Assembly: GCA_016213785.1 (NCBI GenBank)
Contig: JACQZQ010000063.1
Span: forward strand, 1-64,000
Direction: 5' to 3'
Source of the DNA: Acidobacteriota bacterium
GTDB taxonomy: Bacteria; Acidobacteriota; Blastocatellia; Chloracidobacteriales; JADJPF01
Length of the DNA stretch: 64,000 bases
This document shows positions 36,249 to 44,951 of this stretch, piece after piece; the stretch's first letter is position 1, and every line of letters begins with the position of its first letter. The position numbers and the translations under genes were made by a program. The notes under the pieces were generated by a model. The model had not been told where the DNA came from, searched no databases, and saw only the letters and a list, made by a program, of their open reading frames with translations.

Positions 36249-36278
36249 TAGAAAAAAATTTTTCTATCGCCATGTATT
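36249..36278 (+). promoter_or_regulatory. A/T tract plus TCGCCATGTATT element
   Basis: AGAAAAAAATTTTTCTA followed by TCGCCATGTATT (36267-36278), 60 bp before the ATG of the kinase-less paralogue. The TCGCCATGTA core is identical to that upstream of kinase A. Confidence 0.4.
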
Positions 36279-36326
36279 AGTGAAAAGACAATAACACTAA
36301 ATTAAATATAAGGAAGGTATAAAACT

Positions 36327-38081
36327 ATGAAAAACTCTCAAGATTTTGCAACTAAATTCTACTCTTTAACATTTTCATTAAAACTAAGAAGTGCATTTAT
36401 CAGACTAAGTGCATTTGCTTTAACTATAGCTATTTTCTTTATAAATATGTCTTGGACAGATGTTTCAGAAACAAGCTTTTTCTCACGTATGGCTAGCACA
36501 GTTGCAGCAACTTTAATTATACCAGGGCTTTTTATGGTAATGTCTAGCCCATTAACTAGTATGGCAATTTCTTCTCTTTACCTTAAAGCACGCCAAACTA
36601 AAAGCGGAAACCATAGCGGAACAGCAGAAGAAGCTGAAATTTCCCAAAAAACTTTATTTACAACTAAACGCAAAATTTTTACAGGCATAGCCTTAGCGTT
36701 ATCACTACTTACTAGCAATATTGCTTATGGGCTAATGGTTCCTTCCTCTACTAAAGTTATTGCTGCTCCTCGTGTACAAATTGAAAAAATTGCAGATTCA
36801 GAAAATGCTTGGGTTCAATATGACTTAGCCATACGTGATTTATTGGAATTACCAATGCTTAGTAAATCTATGGGTAAAAAATTATATGAAGTAGTTGGTG
36901 ATGCAACTGTTAAACAAATGACCAACCCTATTTATGGAAGTTTAGAAAAATATGCTTTTGGATTAGAAGAGCTTACTGATAAGCAAATTGAATATATAAA
37001 TAAACACGAAAATGCAATAGAGCATTTGTTAGTAGGTGCAAAACTTTCTAAGGCACAATACTATACTGGAACTCCAAATATTTCTACACCAGTACCAAAT
37101 CTTTTACAAATGAGAGCTTTGGCTAATTTAGCTGCCGCTAAAGCTCGTTATTTACAAAAACAAGGGAAAGTCCAAGAAGCTGTAGAACTTGCATTAGCAA
37201 ACTATAAAATGGCTACTGATATTGGTTCAGAAACAAATGGTTCTTTGATCTCTGGTTTAATTTCTGTAGTTTGCCGCAATATTGCAGCTAAATCATTATT
37301 AACATTAATACATTCTGGAGCAACCACAGCAGAAATGGATAAAGAGATCGCTCGTTTTGTAGCAGAACAAGATAGCCGTATGCTTAATGTTTATCAATTT
37401 ATCTCTTCAGAAAGACAAGCAACATTAGTTTCCTTTGAAGATGCTTTAATAAAACAAAACTACAATAGTGATACTATTGATACTGATGATCTTTTCTTTA
37501 ATAACTCTACAGCACTAAAAGAACTAATTAAATCTTCTCCTGGCTTACGTACAAGAATTTATACTAAATACTATGAGTTAAGCCAAGAAACCCTTAACCT
37601 AATGCGTGAAAGTACTGAAAATTGGGATTTTGTTCAAGCAGAAAAAGTTGGTAAAGAAATTCTTACACAAGCTGATCCCTGGAATTGGAACTGGTCTCCT
37701 GCTGATTTCATAGCTACAGCATTATTTTATGTAGGAGTGCCTAATGCATCTGCGTCAATGAAATCACTTTACACTGATAATACAATGGGAAAAACTGTAA
37801 CTACTTTTGCAGCCTGTTCAGCTTATAAAAAGAATCACAATGGATTTCCTAGCGATTTAGCTTTAGCAATGACTGAAGTTGGTCTTTCAATACCACAAGA
37901 TCTTACTACTAATAAAGCTATTGGTTATCGTCTAGAAAATGGCAATCCTGTAGTTTGGTTTGCTGGTATTGATGGAATGAATGATGGTGGCACTCAAGCT
38001 TATGAAAGTGTAAAACGTCATATTGCAAGCCCTGGCAAGGACTTTATTTTCTCTTACGGACAACTCCCCTTCCAACAATAA
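36327..38081 (+). CDS. Kinase-less paralogue of the receptor kinases
   Basis: 584 residues collinear with the C-terminal half of kinases A and B. It starts in the middle of their membrane domain (FATKFYSLTFSLKLRSAFIRL, then IPGLFMVMSSPLTSMAISSLYLKARQ), has about three hydrophobic helices, and keeps the full extracytoplasmic part: ENAWVQYDLAIRDLLELP, PNLLQMRALANLAAAKARYL, ISVVCRNIAAKS, and the end FPSDLALAM to WFAGIDGMNDGG and DFIFSYGQLP. The kinase and its lead segment are absent and no remnant is seen upstream, where an A/T-rich promoter element and AGGAAGG ribosome site stand instead. It looks like a functional stand-alone sensor or decoy rather than debris. It is closer to A than to B by eye. 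Confidence 0.82.
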   Translation: MKNSQDFATKFYSLTFSLKLRSAFIRLSAFALTIAIFFINMSWTDVSETSFFSRMASTVAATLIIPGLFMVMSSPLTSMAISSLYLKARQTKSGNHSGTAEEAEISQKTLFTTKRKIFTGIALALSLLTSNIAYGLMVPSSTKVIAAPRVQIEKIADSENAWVQYDLAIRDLLELPMLSKSMGKKLYEVVGDATVKQMTNPIYGSLEKYAFGLEELTDKQIEYINKHENAIEHLLVGAKLSKAQYYTGTPNISTPVPNLLQMRALANLAAAKARYLQKQGKVQEAVELALANYKMATDIGSETNGSLISGLISVVCRNIAAKSLLTLIHSGATTAEMDKEIARFVAEQDSRMLNVYQFISSERQATLVSFEDALIKQNYNSDTIDTDDLFFNNSTALKELIKSSPGLRTRIYTKYYELSQETLNLMRESTENWDFVQAEKVGKEILTQADPWNWNWSPADFIATALFYVGVPNASASMKSLYTDNTMGKTVTTFAACSAYKKNHNGFPSDLALAMTEVGLSIPQDLTTNKAIGYRLENGNPVVWFAGIDGMNDGGTQAYESVKRHIASPGKDFIFSYGQLPFQQ

Positions 38082-38128
38082 TAAACCTATAACTACTAAT
38101 CACTAACTACCAATAGCTCTATATCGAC

Positions 38129-38165
38129 AAGCCCTAACCTCTAAGGTTAGGGCTTATTTTATTTT
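38129..38165 (+). terminator. Strong rho-independent terminator
   Basis: A 12-bp stem AAGCCCTAACCT / AGGTTAGGGCTT with a 3-base loop, then ATTTTATTTTA. It ends the transcript of the kinase-less paralogue, 48 bp after its stop. Confidence 0.9.
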
Positions 38166-38250
38166 ATGCCTAGCCCATTATTAACTTTTTCATTACAATA
38201 AAAACCGCAATCTTAAATCTTAATCTTTATTTGATAAATCTAGATTTATT

Positions 38251-38297
38251 AAAAATTTTGTCTAGGTGTAAAAAATTTTGTCTAGGTGTAAAAAATT
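38251..38297 (+). repeat. Tandem 20-bp repeat in front of the NDH-2 gene
   Basis: The unit AAAAATTTTGTCTAGGTGTA occurs twice and begins a third time, ending only 4 bp before the start codon. Each unit carries AGGTG, so the last one may serve as the ribosome-binding site (spacing ~12). Copy-number change would alter the leader directly. Confidence 0.8.
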
Positions 38298-38300
38298 CTT

Positions 38301-39617
38301 ATGGCTGAAAATAATAAACCACATATAGTGATTATAGGCGGAGGATTTGGAGGGCTTAAAGCAGCCAAATCTCTAAAACAGACCTCTGCAAAAGTTACTT
38401 TAGTAGACAGAACAAATCATCACCTTTTTCAACCTCTGCTTTATCAAGTAGCTATGGCTGGGCTTTCTCCAGCAGAAATTGCTTCTCCTCTAAGATCAAT
38501 ACTTCGTAGACAAAAAAATACAACTGTTGTACTAGATGAAGTACTTAATATTGATGTAAAGAACCGCTCTATAACAATGAGTAATGGAACTCTTACATAT
38601 GATTATCTGATTGTATCAACTGGAGTACAAAATAGTTATTTTGGGAATAATCATTGGGCTAAGTATGCAATAGGATTAAAAGACTTAGATGATGCAATAG
38701 AAATACGTCGGCGAGTTTTAGTAGCATTTGAAGAAGCAGAGCGTGAACAAACGCCTGAGAGAGAAAAACAATTATTAACTTTTGTAGTAATAGGAGGAGG
38801 CCCAACAGGAGTAGAACTTGCTGGTACACTCTCAGAACTTGCTCGTTATGTTCTAAAACGTGATTTTCGTAGTATAAACCCTAAATCTACAAGAGTAATT
38901 CTAGTTGAAAGAGGAGAAAGGATCCTAACATCATTTCCTAAAACCCTTTCTATTAAAGCAACTGAGCAGCTAAGACATTTAGGGGTAGAAGTTCTTACTG
39001 AAGTTGGGGTTACAGATATTACGGCTGAAGGAGTAGAGCTAGGGGATAAATTTATTCCTGCTGCAACCGTACTTTGGGGTGCTGGGGTTCAAAGTAATGC
39101 TATAACCAAAACTCTTGGTGTAGATTTAGATCGCTCTGGACGAGTAATAGTTGAAAAAGACCTAACTATTGCAGGCTACCCAGAAGTTTATGTTATTGGA
39201 GATGCAGCTTGTTATACCCATCAAACAGGACAACCCCTTCCAGGTGTTGCACCCGTAGCAATGCAGCAAGGCGTGATGGCGGCTCAAAACATTCTTAATA
39301 CTATTGAAGGAAAACCTAGAGAAAAATTTCATTATGTAGATAAAGGAAGTATGGCAACAATTGGTCGCTCTGCGGCTGTAGCTTATGCAGAAAGTCTAGA
39401 GTTTAGTGGATTTCTTGCTTGGGTAATGTGGCTTACAGTACATATTATATTTCTTATAGGATTTCATAATAGAGCGATTGTCTTTTTCCAATGGGTTTGG
39501 TCTTACTTTACCTATAAACGTGGTGCAAGACTTATTACAGGACATCGCTTACACGCTGGCGCACCAGAAAAAGACTTTGAGCCAACTACGGAGAGCACTA
39601 AATTGACAAATAAATAG
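38301..39617 (+). CDS. ndh: Type II NADH:quinone oxidoreductase (NDH-2)
   Basis: 438 residues. Two Rossmann motifs are visible: IIGGGFGGLKAAKSL for FAD at the N-terminus and VIGGGPTGVELAGTLSELA for NADH near 160. VYVIGDAACY marks the FAD pyrophosphate region near 300, and HHLFQPLLYQVAMAGLSPAEIA is typical of NDH-2. The hydrophobic/amphipathic C-terminus (ILAWVMWLTVHIIFLIGFHNR-like) anchors it to the membrane. It passes electrons from NADH to quinone without pumping protons. Monocistronic by spacing. Confidence 0.95.
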   Translation: MAENNKPHIVIIGGGFGGLKAAKSLKQTSAKVTLVDRTNHHLFQPLLYQVAMAGLSPAEIASPLRSILRRQKNTTVVLDEVLNIDVKNRSITMSNGTLTYDYLIVSTGVQNSYFGNNHWAKYAIGLKDLDDAIEIRRRVLVAFEEAEREQTPEREKQLLTFVVIGGGPTGVELAGTLSELARYVLKRDFRSINPKSTRVILVERGERILTSFPKTLSIKATEQLRHLGVEVLTEVGVTDITAEGVELGDKFIPAATVLWGAGVQSNAITKTLGVDLDRSGRVIVEKDLTIAGYPEVYVIGDAACYTHQTGQPLPGVAPVAMQQGVMAAQNILNTIEGKPREKFHYVDKGSMATIGRSAAVAYAESLEFSGFLAWVMWLTVHIIFLIGFHNRAIVFFQWVWSYFTYKRGARLITGHRLHAGAPEKDFEPTTESTKLTNK

Positions 39618-39690
39618 ATCTTAAAAGACTTTAAGCTAAAAATATAATAAGCCCATTATTTACAACAATAAAAATTTTTATTAAAAAGTT

Positions 39691-39715
39691 GCAAATTTTT
39701 CCGACTTTGTGTATG
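39691..39715 (+). promoter_or_regulatory. A/T tract element upstream of the zinc-finger/TPR gene
   Basis: GCAAATTTTTCCGACTTTGT followed by GTATG. A loose relative of the A/T-tract plus CG--TGTA elements upstream of the receptor paralogues; about 125 bp before the chosen start. Confidence 0.22.
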
Positions 39716-39841
39716 TTTTTTTACTACAATAAACGACTTATTATTATATAACTACTATTTATGCTCTAAAATTATCAAATTTATAGTTATACACTCTAAA
39801 GTAATATTTCTTTGACTTTTAAGAAGAGGGCTAAAACAACA

Positions 39842-41629
39842 ATGTACTCAAAAAATAAAGGAAATTTCTGGAATACAAACTATAAATGTACAGACGGTAA
39901 TATTTATCTGTTTGTTAAATATATACAAGGTGAACTACTTAGGGCTGAAGAATGCGCATTAGATCGCCATATTCAAAATTGTGAGAACTGCCTTATTAAC
40001 TTCTCCTATGTTGAAGAAATAGTTTTAGGTAAACAAACTCTTTCTACAGATCAAAAAACTTTACTAATTAAGTATTTATCTGACCCAATCTGGCAATCTG
40101 CTATAGAAAAAACTAAACAAGAAATTGTTAATGAAGTAAAAGTTTCACTAAAAGACTCTTTATCTAATAGTAACCCTATTTCAAAACCTGTAGATAATAA
40201 TGATAATAATATTGATAAAACCTATAAAAATTCTTATAAAAATGCCTCTAATTATAACTATCCTCCTCTTTACAAAAGACCTACTTTTATTACAACAGCC
40301 TTTGTTACAGTATTTTTCTCTTTAACTCTAGCTAATTACCTAATGATTTTCCATAGCCAACAAAAAACTAATCTTTTATCTAATTCCACTCCAAGTTCAA
40401 TAGTTATAGCAAATGAAGTATCAGTAAATAGGAATTTATATCAAGAATTAGATAAAGCTATTGACGAGTATCTATTATTAAAAAATACTCTTCCCTTAAA
40501 AAACGCCAAGAAAATCGCTAAAGAGATGAAAGAAAGCTATGGGGAAAATTATGGAATAGATTTAGTTAGCTATTATAAATCATTGCCTTTATCAGACTTA
40601 GATAAATTATTAGTTTATCGTAAAGAGATGTTTGATTTATTAGATCAAGCGGTTGGTAGCAAATATGAAGAAAGATTAAAGCGAAGCCAAGAGCTAGAAA
40701 AAAACTTTTTAAGTGTCGGCAATAAAGTTGAGGCTTATAGAGCCAAAACACTTATAAGCAAAGCTCAGCATTTTCTTTATGATAAAAATTTTGAGTCCTC
40801 AACTAAAGAGGGTTTGACTTTTTCCCAAAACAACAATTATTTATTTTTGGAAGGCTATTTTCTACTATGGCAAGCCAAACACTTAAGTGATACTGCTAGT
40901 TTCAAAGAAGCAGATGACGCTTTTCAACAAACTATTAATATAGGCAAAAGAATTAATCTAGACGATATAATTAGTAGTTCTAATGTTTCCTTGGTTACGC
41001 TTTATCATCTTAATAATGATGACCAAAGATGTTTAGAGACAGTAGAAAACCTATTATTTAGCCCTAAAAAGATAAAGAAAGATCGGTTAGCTTCATTAAT
41101 GCAAATAGCAGGTTTAGCAGCAGCTAACTTACAGAAAAAAGACTTATCAGAAAAATACTTAAACAAATCTGTTAAATTAGCTGAAGAACTACAAAACTCA
41201 GTAATTCTAGCTAAATCTTATACGTTTTTATCTTTAACTGCTGCTAAAGAAGCTAACCTATCACAAAGTAATTATTACTACCTAAAATCACTTGAGGCTA
41301 TTGGTAAAATAGAAGATAGAGCCACTAGAAACATCTCTATGTTTATTAGTTTAGGCTACTATGGAAAAACTAAATCGCTTGAAGGTGATTATTCTCAAGC
41401 AGCCAAAGCATATGAGCAAGCACTAGAAATAGCAAAAACTATAGACCTAAAAAGTAACCTAGAGCTAAGCCAAATAAATCAAGGGCTAGCAGTAGCTAAT
41501 AAAGAGCTTAAAAACTATAAAGAGGCGGATCAATACTTTGCTACTGCAAGTTACTATGGCAATTTAGCAAAAAAACATAAAGAGATTACAAATTGTTTGC
41601 TCTCATTTATACCTAATCCTTGTCAATAG
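39842..41629 (+). CDS. Zinc-finger, single-span membrane protein with TPR repeats
   Basis: The ATG at 39842 (AGAGGG upstream) is preferred to a TTG ten codons earlier; 595 residues. Residues ~20-55 have an anti-sigma-like zinc finger (HIQNCENC within ALDRHIQNCENCLINF). After an Asn-rich linker there is one membrane helix (FITTAFVTVFFSLTLANYLMI, ~145-165). The outer ~420 residues are helical, with TPR-like repeats toward the end (AKTLISKAQHFLYDK, AAKAYEQALEIAKTIDL, YKEADQYFATASYYGNLAK). The plan resembles an anti-sigma factor with an external sensing domain, but no sigma gene is adjacent; the ECF gene at 20700 is the nearest. Function inferred. Confidence 0.7.
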   Translation: MYSKNKGNFWNTNYKCTDGNIYLFVKYIQGELLRAEECALDRHIQNCENCLINFSYVEEIVLGKQTLSTDQKTLLIKYLSDPIWQSAIEKTKQEIVNEVKVSLKDSLSNSNPISKPVDNNDNNIDKTYKNSYKNASNYNYPPLYKRPTFITTAFVTVFFSLTLANYLMIFHSQQKTNLLSNSTPSSIVIANEVSVNRNLYQELDKAIDEYLLLKNTLPLKNAKKIAKEMKESYGENYGIDLVSYYKSLPLSDLDKLLVYRKEMFDLLDQAVGSKYEERLKRSQELEKNFLSVGNKVEAYRAKTLISKAQHFLYDKNFESSTKEGLTFSQNNNYLFLEGYFLLWQAKHLSDTASFKEADDAFQQTINIGKRINLDDIISSSNVSLVTLYHLNNDDQRCLETVENLLFSPKKIKKDRLASLMQIAGLAAANLQKKDLSEKYLNKSVKLAEELQNSVILAKSYTFLSLTAAKEANLSQSNYYYLKSLEAIGKIEDRATRNISMFISLGYYGKTKSLEGDYSQAAKAYEQALEIAKTIDLKSNLELSQINQGLAVANKELKNYKEADQYFATASYYGNLAKKHKEITNCLLSFIPNPCQ

Positions 41630-41639
41630 AATCAGTATT

Positions 41640-42446
41640 TTAGTTTATGCTTGATTTACCAAAAATAGCTGCTTCACAAACTATTGGTAGAGGAGAAAAA
41701 GTAGCCTTTTGAACAGGTGCAGGCATAAACCTAGGCACAGTTGTTTTAACTGCGTCATAGTAGAAAGTAAAATGATTAATATTCATCATATCCTTTGGAG
41801 GTAAATTATTAATAGAAATAGAATAATTTACCCCTACCTCATAAGGTAATCTTATCTCTTCACCTAATCCACTTATAACTAAATTTTCCTTTTGACTTAA
41901 CTCTATTTTAAGAGTAGGTCTACCGATTTGACGATTAAATGAATGTAATTTACTTCCAGCAACAAATTGATACTTCCCTTCTGTAATATTCTCAGCATAA
42001 AAAGTTCCTGTATTAAAGTGAATTTTGGTTAAGAAATTATCTTTTAAGTAAAGCTGCTTTTGAAATAGATCACTTTCTATATCTAAACACCAACGAAAAT
42101 CTTGTTTATCTTTATTCATATCAGGAGAAAAATATCTTACTGGTTCAAGTTGTCTGTTAGGCACAGCTACATTTAGTACTTTTTTATATAATTCATTTCC
42201 AGATATATTATTAATTACTTTTTCTTTACCTTTTTCAATCTTTTTTATCAATATTTGTGGTGTATGGTGATGAGCATCTAGTATCCCGTCTGTTACTCTA
42301 GTAGAATTGCCAAAAGCAATAGCTTGAAGACCATCAAAATTAATTTTCACTTCACATTTTCCTAAAGCATTAACTGTATTCATACTACTTACCGCAGTAG
42401 AAACACATATAGCCATAAATAATACTAAAATAGACACTTTCTTCAT
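41640..42446 (-). CDS. Secreted protein of unknown function
   Basis: 268 residues with a signal peptide (MKKVSILVLFMAICVSTAVSS). The mature part appears beta-rich. It begins with KCEVKINFDGLQAIAFGNSTRV and a His-rich DAHHHTP that could bind metal, and later has LPYEVGVNYSISINNLPP. No known domain was recognised. It is convergent with the zinc-finger/TPR gene (10 bp between stops) and is followed upstream by ~245 bp of AT-rich sequence. Export is confident; the role is unknown. Confidence 0.7.
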   Translation of the reverse strand: MKKVSILVLFMAICVSTAVSSMNTVNALGKCEVKINFDGLQAIAFGNSTRVTDGILDAHHHTPQILIKKIEKGKEKVINNISGNELYKKVLNVAVPNRQLEPVRYFSPDMNKDKQDFRWCLDIESDLFQKQLYLKDNFLTKIHFNTGTFYAENITEGKYQFVAGSKLHSFNRQIGRPTLKIELSQKENLVISGLGEEIRLPYEVGVNYSISINNLPPKDMMNINHFTFYYDAVKTTVPRFMPAPVQKATFSPLPIVCEAAIFGKSSIN

Positions 42447-42692
42447 ATTTTTCTCCCATTTAATTAAATTTAGTTTATAAAAAGTGGTTATTTTTTTATT
42501 GCCACTGGAAATAAGATAGCATATTAAAAGGTATGTTATTCAACTTAATTAGTTTACTTAGTGTATATAAAAAAGATATAGACACACTGATCCTGAGATC
42601 AATTATTTGATCATTTATTTTATTATTTATTTTAATTATTTTTTTCGTTTTTTTACTGTCGTAAAAATTCTTTTTTTATATTAAATTGATAC

Positions 42693-43394
42693 TTATTGAC
42701 CTTCTTTTAGAGTAAAAGGATTAAAGTTTGTTTTATAATCATAAAAATCTTCATTTTCTGCTCTTTTTAGAAAACCTACGATTAAGTAAGTAAATGGGGT
42801 CATAAAAACTTCCCATAAAACTTTTAATACAAAATTTGTTATCATAACTTTGATAACAAGTTCTGTTTGCCATAAACCATAAAAAGCTACAGGGTAGAAA
42901 ATTAAAGAGTCTACGCCTTCCCCACCAATAGTTGAACCAACGGTTCTAACCCAAAGAAAGCGCCCTTTAGTAATAATTTTTAGTTTTGCTAAAATAAATG
43001 AGTTAGTAAATTCACCAGCAAAAAAAGCAATTAATGAGGCTAAAACAATTCGATAAGTTGAACCAAAAGCTGTTTCTAAAGCAGCTTGATTAGGCCAACC
43101 CTCTGCTGGAGGCATTGCTAGTACAACGTAGGCCATAAAAGAAGCAAAAATCTGTGCAGTAAACCCTGCCCAAACCACTCTACGAGAACGGCTATAACCA
43201 TAAACTTCTGTTAAAATATCTCCAAAAATATAGCTTAATGGAAAAAATAATATCCCTGCTCCAAAAGTAAAACCTGCAATTGAGCAGACTTTAGATGCTC
43301 CTATTAAATTTGAACAAAGTAAAACGGTTACAAAACTAGCCATAACAAAATCAAAATATTTGTATCTATGAAAAGATTGTTTAGTTTCAGACAT
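42693..43394 (-). CDS. yhhQ: Queuosine precursor transporter (YhhQ/VUT family)
   Basis: 233 residues with about six membrane helices and the family pattern LLCSNLIGASKVCSIAGFTF, LSYIFGDILTEVYGYSRSRR and FGSTYRIVLASLIAFFAGEF. YhhQ imports queuosine precursors such as preQ0/preQ1 for tRNA modification. I looked for a preQ1 riboswitch in the ~300-bp leader and saw none. No que genes are adjacent. Confidence 0.88.
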   Translation of the reverse strand: MSETKQSFHRYKYFDFVMASFVTVLLCSNLIGASKVCSIAGFTFGAGILFFPLSYIFGDILTEVYGYSRSRRVVWAGFTAQIFASFMAYVVLAMPPAEGWPNQAALETAFGSTYRIVLASLIAFFAGEFTNSFILAKLKIITKGRFLWVRTVGSTIGGEGVDSLIFYPVAFYGLWQTELVIKVMITNFVLKVLWEVFMTPFTYLIVGFLKRAENEDFYDYKTNFNPFTLKEGQ

Positions 43395-43701
43395 TTCTAT
43401 ATTCCTTTACCTTATTAATTTTTTGATTACTTTTATAAGTAGACTTTTTTACCAACATTGCTATTTAAGCGCAACTGCCTTTCCTCATAAATAATTGTTG
43501 TGTGATATAATCGCCAAAATCCTACTGATAGGAATTAATCTTTATAAGTAAATAAAAATTTTAGAGGTTTAAGAAAATATCTATAAATCCTTAAACTCTT
43601 TATTTTTCAAACTTTTGCCCTATTAAGGGCACCTAACAATAACCCAGTTATTTATGGCTGGAGAATTAAAAGAAAAAATCTAGTTAGTGAGGTTTGGTGT
43701 T
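43395..43701. other. Intergenic region between divergent genes
   Basis: About 300 AT-rich bases between the divergent transporter and aminotransferase genes. It must contain both promoters. No riboswitch, repeat or coding frame was recognised. GAGG at 43689 is placed as the aminotransferase ribosome-binding site. Confidence 0.4.
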
Positions 43702-44850
43702 GTGACCAAAAAATCTAAACCCGATATTCGTATGATTACCAGGCTAGTGCCTCCAAGCGGCAATCTAGTACAAGGTCAATCTGAAGTAGCACTCCATCCT
43801 GCTTTAGTTAGCGCGCTTAGTGATGTGATTAATGATGGACTAAATCATTACTCTTTATTTGAAGGCGTACCAGAACTAAGAAAAGCTGTAGCAGAAAAAA
43901 TAAGGCGTTTTAATAAAATTGAAGTTGATATAAATCGTAAACCCTACGAAGTTATTATTACTCCTGGAGCAACTGGTGCATTAGTAGCAATTGCACATAC
44001 TTATTTAACTAATGCCTCAATGATTTTATTTGAACCCTATTACCCCTATCATAAAAAAATCCTAGAAACCTGTAATGCCCAAGCCGATGTAGTAGAACTT
44101 GGAGAAGACCTAAGCCTAGACATAAACCAACTGCGCAAGCGTTGCCGTATAGGTAAAGATCGTAAAGACTATCCACTTAAAGCGATTTTAGTTTGTAGCC
44201 CAACTAACCCAACCGGCAAAGTCTTTACTAGAGAAGAGTTAACAGCAATTGCTGATTGTTGTAAGGAATTTGACCTTCTTTGTATTTCTGATGAAGTTTA
44301 TGAGCATTTTGTGCTTTCAGAACAAGATCATATCTCAATTGCAACTCTAGCAGACATGCGATCAAGAACTATCACTTGTAACTCTTTTTCTAAATCCTGG
44401 GCTGTTTCTGGTTGGCGCTTAGGCTATGTTTTTGGTGGCGGAGAACTTGTTGGGCCTCTACATAATGTAGGGAATATTTTTTATGTCTGTACCCCAACCC
44501 CACTCCAACACGCACTATCAAGAGTCTTAATGACAGATGAAAACTATTATGTCAATTTACGAGATGTCTATAAAATTAAGCGTGATATTTTAGCTAAAGC
44601 TTTAACTCAAGTAGGCTTTACTCTTTATGATTCACGCTCTACTTTTTATATGTGGGCGCGTATTCCTGAAAGATTTGATGACTCAGAAACATTAAATAAT
44701 TTCCTAATTGAAAAAGCAAAAGTGGCTGGTGTTCCTGGTACAGCCTTTACTGATGGTATAATAGGCGAAAAATATATGCGCTTTTGCTTTGCTAGAGAAG
44801 AAGCTATGCTAACTCGTGCAGCAGAACAAATTGTTGATGCGCTTAGTTAA
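43702..44850 (+). CDS. PLP-dependent class I/II aminotransferase
   Basis: The GTG at 43702 with GAGG nine bases upstream is preferred to the GTG at 43687; 382 residues. Fold-type I features: the PLP lysine Lys231 in NSFSKSWAVSGWRLGYVFG, the cofactor-binding CSPTNPTGKVF, and ISDEVYEHFVL. The GYxxxxG-like N-terminal part (HYSLFEGVPELRKAVAEKI) and a C-terminal MRFCFA complete it. It resembles aspartate/aromatic aminotransferases; substrate not determinable. It ends at a shared bidirectional hairpin. Confidence 0.92.
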   Translation: MTKKSKPDIRMITRLVPPSGNLVQGQSEVALHPALVSALSDVINDGLNHYSLFEGVPELRKAVAEKIRRFNKIEVDINRKPYEVIITPGATGALVAIAHTYLTNASMILFEPYYPYHKKILETCNAQADVVELGEDLSLDINQLRKRCRIGKDRKDYPLKAILVCSPTNPTGKVFTREELTAIADCCKEFDLLCISDEVYEHFVLSEQDHISIATLADMRSRTITCNSFSKSWAVSGWRLGYVFGGGELVGPLHNVGNIFYVCTPTPLQHALSRVLMTDENYYVNLRDVYKIKRDILAKALTQVGFTLYDSRSTFYMWARIPERFDDSETLNNFLIEKAKVAGVPGTAFTDGIIGEKYMRFCFAREEAMLTRAAEQIVDALS

Positions 44851-44859
44851 GTGTAGCTT

Positions 44860-44920
44860 AAAACACATATGTATATACATATTTTAGAAAAATTCCCATT
44901 TGCATATACATATGTGTTTT
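44860..44920. terminator. Bidirectional terminator hairpin
   Basis: Perfect 17-base arms AAAACACATATGTATAT (44860-44876) and ATATACATATGTGTTTT (44904-44920) between the convergent aminotransferase and NAD-kinase-like genes. A leading A run and trailing T run allow termination in both directions. Confidence 0.75.
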
Positions 44921-44951
44921 GATATCCAACTCTAAATCTATTCTACAAAAA

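Noticed and set aside
43395-43686. preQ1 riboswitch in front of the queuosine-precursor transporter.
   Set aside because: I looked for the class I pattern on the minus strand and found neither the stem-loop nor the A-rich tail; class II cannot be judged by eye.
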